Source of the DNA: CAZMGG01 sp964565715 | Lineage (GTDB): Bacteria > Planctomycetota > UBA1135 > UBA2386 | DNA length: 31,957 bases | Assembly (NCBI GenBank): GCA_964565715.1 | Contig: CAZMGG010000060.1 | Span: 1 to 31,957 of the forward strand | Direction of reading: 5' to 3' | In this document: one piece after another, positions 30,412-31,957 of the stretch | Position numbering within the stretch: position 1 is the first letter of the stretch | How the letters are laid out: every line of letters begins with the position of its first letter | The notes under the pieces: generated by a model | What the model saw: the letters and a program-made list of their open reading frames with translations, nothing else | The model's database searches: none | Told to the model about the DNA's origin: nothing | Position numbers and translations under genes: made by a program

Positions 30412-30858
30412 ATGGGCACCTACCAGGAACGGCTGACCGTCGACATGAAGACCGCGATGAAGGCGGGCGACCGCGCCCGCCTGGACCTGGTCCGCATGCT
30501 GATCAACGACATCAAGAAGCGGCAGATCGACGCCCAGGTCGATACGCTCGCCGACGACGAGGAGGCGGCGATCCTGCAGAAGGCGATCAAGACCCGCACC
30601 GACTCGGTGGCGCAGGCCACCGCCGCCGGCCGCGCCGACATCGCCCAGAAGGAGCAGGCCGAGATCGATCTGATCAAGACCTACCTGCCGCGGATGCTGG
30701 AAGGCGACGAATTGCGTTCGACCGTCGCCGCGCTGGCGACGGAGATCGGCTACCAGGGGCCGAAGGACATCGGCCGCTTCATGAAGGAGTGGCAGGCGCG
30801 CCACAAGGGCCGCGCCGATGGCCGCGCGGTGCAGGATGCGCTGAAGGCGCTGGGCTGA
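30412..30858 (+). CDS. GatB/YqeY domain protein
   Basis: The 148-residue protein matches stand-alone YqeY proteins: YQERLTVDMKTAMKAGDRARLDLVRMLINDIKKRQIDAQ, then QKEQAEIDLIKTYLPRMLEGDELRSTVAALATEIGYQGPKDIGRFMKEWQARHKGRADGRAVQDALKALG. The fold equals the tRNA-binding tail of GatB, but the free-standing role is not established. ATG 30412 has AGAGGA about 7 nt upstream, and the gene lies 16 bp after gyrA. Confidence 0.92.
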   Translation: MGTYQERLTVDMKTAMKAGDRARLDLVRMLINDIKKRQIDAQVDTLADDEEAAILQKAIKTRTDSVAQATAAGRADIAQKEQAEIDLIKTYLPRMLEGDELRSTVAALATEIGYQGPKDIGRFMKEWQARHKGRADGRAVQDALKALG

Positions 30859-30931
30859 TCCCGGAGCGGCGCGGATCGGCGGGCGCGCTACCATGGCCGC
30901 CTCGCCGTCCTGCCCTTCCCGGAGTCACCCC

Positions 30932-31873
30932 ATGCGCCGTGTTTCGCTGCTCCTCGTCGCCGCCCTTGTCCTGCCGCTTGGCGCCCAGGTCGGCCCTTCC
31001 TCGATCTGCCAGGCGAACAGCAACAACAACAACTACCTCTCGGGGGGCTCGATGGGCGGGCCCAACCTCTGGCTGGCGATCCAGATCACGGCGGCCAGCA
31101 CCTACACCGCGACCCGCATCGAGTTCTTCACCGGCAACAACACCGGCCTGAACTCGGTGTCGCTGTGGACGCACGACGCGGTGACCAACACGCCGCAGGC
31201 CATGCTCGGCCAGGGCTCCTGGATGATGGCCTGGAACCGGACCTGGCAGGGCGCCAACCTGACCCAGCCGGTCACCCTGGCCCAGGGCCAGACCTACTGG
31301 CTGATGTGGGCGCCGATCAACGGCGCGCAGTCGTCGATCGAGACCAACTCCGGCGGCTCGCTGCTCTATCGCGGTAGCTTCAACAACGGCGGCACCTGGA
31401 ACGGCCCGTTCATGGGCCCGCAGTGGAAGTTCCGGATCTACTGCGGCGCGCCGGGGCACTACGAGGTGTTCGGCACCGGCTGCGCCGGCGTCACCCGCAC
31501 GATCCCACGGCTCGGCTTCTGGGGCATCCCCACCGTCGGCGCCAGCAGCCAGATCCTGCTGACCGGCGGCGTGCCGAACGACTTCGCCCTGCTGGTGGTG
31601 GGCGACAGCAACACCGCGTCGGGGCCGAACCCGCTGCCCTTCGACCTGGGCGCGCTGGGCGCGCCGGGCTGCCTGCTGCGCGCCGCGCCGGTCGCCACGG
31701 TGTTCACGCCGACCGACGCGGTGACCGGCGAGGCGGTGTTGTCGCTGGCGATCCCGCCGAACGGCGCCCTCGCCGGGCTGCGCTTCTACAACCAGTGGTT
31801 CGTGCACGACGCCGCCGCCAACACGCTCGGCTTCAAGGTGAGCAACGGCGGCGCCGGCATCGTCGGCCTGTGA
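30932..31873 (+). CDS. Secreted protein with FGTGCAG-type C-terminal segment
   Basis: The 313-residue protein has a clear signal peptide (MRRVSLLLVAALVLPLGAQ). Residues about 25-175 form an Asn/Gly/Trp-rich beta domain resembling a carbohydrate-binding or choice-of-anchor sandwich (TATRIEFFTGNNTGLNSVSLWTHDA; LAQGQTYWLMWAPING). The rest begins YEVFGTGCAGVTRTIPRLGFWGIPTVG, a segment I associate with secreted proteins of deep-branching Planctomycetota, followed by more beta strands. It is likely extracellular or surface-attached; the ligand is unknown. ATG 30932 has GGAG (30921-30924) 7 nt upstream. It appears to be a single-gene unit, 73 bp after the YqeY gene. Confidence 0.8.
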   Translation: MRRVSLLLVAALVLPLGAQVGPSSICQANSNNNNYLSGGSMGGPNLWLAIQITAASTYTATRIEFFTGNNTGLNSVSLWTHDAVTNTPQAMLGQGSWMMAWNRTWQGANLTQPVTLAQGQTYWLMWAPINGAQSSIETNSGGSLLYRGSFNNGGTWNGPFMGPQWKFRIYCGAPGHYEVFGTGCAGVTRTIPRLGFWGIPTVGASSQILLTGGVPNDFALLVVGDSNTASGPNPLPFDLGALGAPGCLLRAAPVATVFTPTDAVTGEAVLSLAIPPNGALAGLRFYNQWFVHDAAANTLGFKVSNGGAGIVGL

Positions 31874-31891
31874 CCGGCCTGTGACCGCGGG

Positions 31892-31957
31892 TCAGGGCCG
31901 GCGCTCGAGCACGTAGGGCGAGTGCAGGATCATGCCGACGGTGGGCTGCAGCGCCGC
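31892..31957 (-). CDS. C-terminal end of a leftward gene (cut by window edge)
   Basis: Reading the complement from the window end gives an open frame of 21 residues ending in a stop at 31892-31894: AALQPTVGMILHSPYVLERRP. It converges on the secreted-protein gene with an 18-bp gap, as a real gene would. Too little is present to name a family. Confidence 0.4.
   Translation of the reverse strand, partial: AALQPTVGMILHSPYVLERRP

Noticed and set aside
27174..30419. An open frame of about 1080 codons antisense to gyrA and the YqeY start.
   Set aside because: It mirrors real coding sequence in the high-GC third-position frame, has no domain resemblance and runs through the CinA-like gene. Very long antisense frames are expected at this base composition.
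1..31957. CRISPR arrays, insertion sequences, prophage genes or a replication origin.
   Set aside because: No regularly spaced repeats, transposase or phage motifs were found. gyrA is present, but no dnaA, dnaN, gyrB or DnaA-box cluster accompanies it.

Overview
The window is about 70% G+C by eye and carries roughly 29 densely packed protein genes, one tRNA and several regulatory sites. No insertion sequence, prophage or CRISPR array is visible. The organism is a Gram-negative-type bacterium. I favour a member of the Planctomycetota or a close relative. The support is a secreted protein with an FGTGCAG C-terminal segment, a secreted Asp-rich thrombospondin-3-like protein, GyrA with HPHGESVVYPTL, many GTG starts, and weak or absent Shine-Dalgarno sequences at several genes. 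This assignment is inference; frataxin and an alphaproteobacterial-style LexA box are unexpected for it.

Layout. 1-6337 (+): three HtrA/trypsin-PDZ genes in a row; the first keeps the catalytic Ser and the next two have lost the whole triad. They run with 4-bp overlaps or 3-4 bp gaps into a BtuF/BtuC/BtuD-type ABC importer. 6338-7024: a terminator hairpin, a ParDE toxin-antitoxin pair read leftward, and its promoter with an operator palindrome in the spacer. 7116-8909 (-): hotdog thioesterase, DnaQ-like exonuclease, hemerythrin-like diiron protein. 8940-10242 (+): a candidate SOS box (GAAC-N7-GAAC), a small membrane protein, lexA and a tandem CDGSH protein. 10239-12124 (-): M61-PDZ aminopeptidase directly behind tRNA-Arg(CCG).

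12299-15877 (+): secreted TSP3-like protein, then ECF sigma, zinc-type membrane anti-sigma and an RseB-like protein, with a possible ECF autoregulatory, near-leaderless promoter. 16054-21176: unknown 142-aa protein behind a sigma-54-like site, a two-domain thioredoxin (-), a degenerate sigma-54 activator, an RluA-type pseudouridine synthase and a membrane histidine kinase. 21190-23840 (-): cyaY behind a long structured leader containing an intrinsic terminator, an orphan MoxR ATPase, and a cysteine-synthase-like enzyme with an altered substrate loop. 23883-31957: TPR lipoprotein (+), then fabI, mutY and a CinA-like gene (-), then gyrA, a YqeY gene and the FGTGCAG secreted protein (+), and the tail of a leftward gene.

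Common themes are envelope quality control (HtrA trio; sigma/anti-sigma/RseB; TlpA-like protein), DNA damage and repair (SOS box, lexA, exonuclease, mutY, gyrA), and iron or metal handling (ABC importer, hemerythrin-like, CDGSH, CyaY). The strongest leads for something undescribed are the SOS-box-linked small membrane protein, the structured leader of cyaY, the doubly degenerate sigma-54 activator homologue and the active/inactive HtrA cluster.
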